Positions 4,825 through 5,801 of a stretch of 5,801 nt of DNA are shown here, in pieces (within the stretch, counting starts at the first letter, position 1; each line of letters starts with the position of its first letter). Location of the stretch: positions 1-5,801 of the forward strand of contig CAZNAP010000136.1 of NCBI GenBank assembly GCA_964571145.1. The letters are read 5' to 3'. The stretch is from Suilimivivens sp964571145 (GTDB taxonomy: Bacteria > Bacillota > Clostridia > Lachnospirales > Lachnospiraceae). A model generated the notes under the pieces. That model saw only the letters and a program-made list of their open reading frames with translations. It searched no databases and was not told the origin of the DNA. Both the position numbers and the translations under genes were made by a program.

Positions 4825-5801
4825 ATGGATAGTAACAAACGTCCGGAGGATATGAAGCGGATTATCACAACGGAACTGGCAGAACAATTTATTGAGGAGC
4901 AGGTTGCACAGGTGCGGGCACAGGTAGGAGACAAAAAGGTACTACTGGCACTTTCGGGTGGGGTGGATTCTTCAGTTGTTGCAGCGCTGTTAATCAAAGC
5001 AATTGGAAAACAGCTGTATTGTGTGCATGTAAATCATGGATTAATGAGAAAAGGGGAAAGCGAGCAGGTAGTAGAAGTTTTCAAAAATCGTTTAGATGCA
5101 AATTTAGTCTACATAGATGCGATAGACCGTTTCTTAGATAAACTGGCTAATGTTGCAGATCCCGAGAAGAAGAGAAAAATTATTGGAGCTGAGTTTATTC
5201 GTGTTTTTGAAGAAGAAGCAAGAAAATTGGAAGGAATTTCTTTTCTGGCTCAGGGAACAATTTATCCGGATATTATTGAAAGCGGTCCGGTGAAGAGCCA
5301 CCATAATGTAGGTGGATTACCGGAAGATTTGCAGTTTGAGTTGGTTGAACCGGTGAAGTTGTTATTTAAGGATGAGGTTCGTGTCGTTGGCCGTGCACTA
5401 GGACTGCCTTCTGAAATGGTGGATCGCCAGCCTTTCCCGGGTCCTGGCTTAGGCGTTCGCTGTTTGGGAGCAATTACCAGAGATCGTCTGGAAGCCCTTC
5501 GAGAAGCAGATGCAATTTTGCGTGAAGAGTTTAACAATGCAGGACTTACAGGCAAAGTATGGCAGTTCTTCACAGTAGTGCCGGATTTCAAGTCTACCGG
5601 CGTTCGTGACGGAAAAAGATGCTTTGACTGGCCCGTAATTCTTCGTGCTGTCAACACAGTAGATGCCATGGAAGCTACCGTAGAAGAAGTGGACTGGAAA
5701 CTGCTTAATAAAATTACTGCACGTATCTTGGCAGAGGTAAAAGGAGTCAATCGCGTACTCTACGACCTAAGCCCCAAGCCACCTGCAACCATAGAGTTTG
5801 A
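4825..5801 (+). CDS. guaA: GMP synthase, ATP-pyrophosphatase part only (no amidotransferase domain); 3' end cut by window
   Basis: The product makes GMP from XMP with ATP and ammonia in purine synthesis. Residues 44-49 hold the PP-loop SGGVDS of the ATP-pyrophosphatase domain. Further family landmarks are 'AQGTIYPDIIESG' (142-154), KSHHNVGGLP (157-166), FPGPGLGVRCLG (204-215) and the dimerisation part ending KPPATIEF (318-325). E. coli GuaA ends the same way plus one Glu and the stop, so only a codon or two is missing at the window end. Normal bacterial GuaA has about 200 more residues at the N-terminus, forming the class I glutamine amidotransferase. Here the protein begins directly before the pyrophosphatase domain, with an ideal AAGGAGG (4811-4817) 7 nt before the ATG and its own promoter. 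It resembles the separate GuaAb subunit of archaea. It may use free ammonia or a separately encoded glutaminase subunit. The loop after IESG is several residues shorter than in E. coli. Confidence 0.92.
   Translation, partial: MDSNKRPEDMKRIITTELAEQFIEEQVAQVRAQVGDKKVLLALSGGVDSSVVAALLIKAIGKQLYCVHVNHGLMRKGESEQVVEVFKNRLDANLVYIDAIDRFLDKLANVADPEKKRKIIGAEFIRVFEEEARKLEGISFLAQGTIYPDIIESGPVKSHHNVGGLPEDLQFELVEPVKLLFKDEVRVVGRALGLPSEMVDRQPFPGPGLGVRCLGAITRDRLEALREADAILREEFNNAGLTGKVWQFFTVVPDFKSTGVRDGKRCFDWPVILRAVNTVDAMEATVEEVDWKLLNKITARILAEVKGVNRVLYDLSPKPPATIEF

Noticed and set aside
5262..5750. A 162-residue open frame on the minus strand
   Set aside because: It lies antisense inside the GMP synthase gene, has Ser/Thr/Arg-rich low-complexity composition and no recognisable domain, and the opposite strand is clearly coding.
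1..5801. CRISPR array, tRNA, rRNA, insertion sequence or integrase
   Set aside because: No regular repeat-spacer pattern, tRNA-like cloverleaf, rRNA-like sequence, transposase or recombinase motif was seen on either strand.

Overview
The window looks like a low-GC Firmicute of the class Clostridia, most likely a Lachnospiraceae-type gut anaerobe. I infer this from the AT-rich codon use, strong AAGGAGG/GGAGG ribosome binding sites, short intergenic gaps, and the wording of the GMP synthase, aquaporin and YczE-type proteins. No database search was possible, so the taxonomic call is tentative.

Layout. Positions 1-159 hold the C-terminal end of a GGDEF (diguanylate cyclase) protein. An AqpZ-type water channel follows (230-889), then an intergenic stretch with two inverted repeats (891-967). 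Next comes the most distinctive part: a promoter at 1013-1041, bracketed by repeated ATTCG-type boxes, drives a tightly packed three-gene module. The module consists of an XRE-family repressor (1070-1405), an ImmA/IrrE-family zinc metallopeptidase (1407-2156) and a PIN-domain protein (2149-2688). The first two genes are 1 nt apart and the last two overlap by 8 nt. With no visible terminator, a YczE/YitT-type membrane protein (2725-3372) and a nicotinamidase-like cysteine hydrolase (3374-3895) follow on the same strand. These five genes may share a transcript. A histidine phosphatase gene (3901-4614, minus strand) converges on them, with only 5 nt between the stop codons. The last gene, on the plus strand (4825 to the window end), is a GMP synthase made only of the ATP-pyrophosphatase and dimerisation parts. 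It lacks the usual N-terminal glutamine amidotransferase domain. The divergent region between the last two genes (4615-4824) carries promoters on both strands, a strong GTTCAT/ATGAAC palindrome cluster and a small GC-rich hairpin.

How the genes may work together. The XRE-peptidase pair follows the logic of ImmR/ImmA (ICEBs1) and DdrO/IrrE: the peptidase cuts the repressor on a stress signal and the operon is derepressed. Here the third, translationally coupled gene is a PIN-fold (nuclease-type) protein, so the set could be a stress-released toxin or RNase module. That reading is inference. The other genes (aquaporin, nicotinamidase-like enzyme, histidine phosphatase, GMP synthase) look like ordinary metabolic or transport functions beside this accessory insertion.
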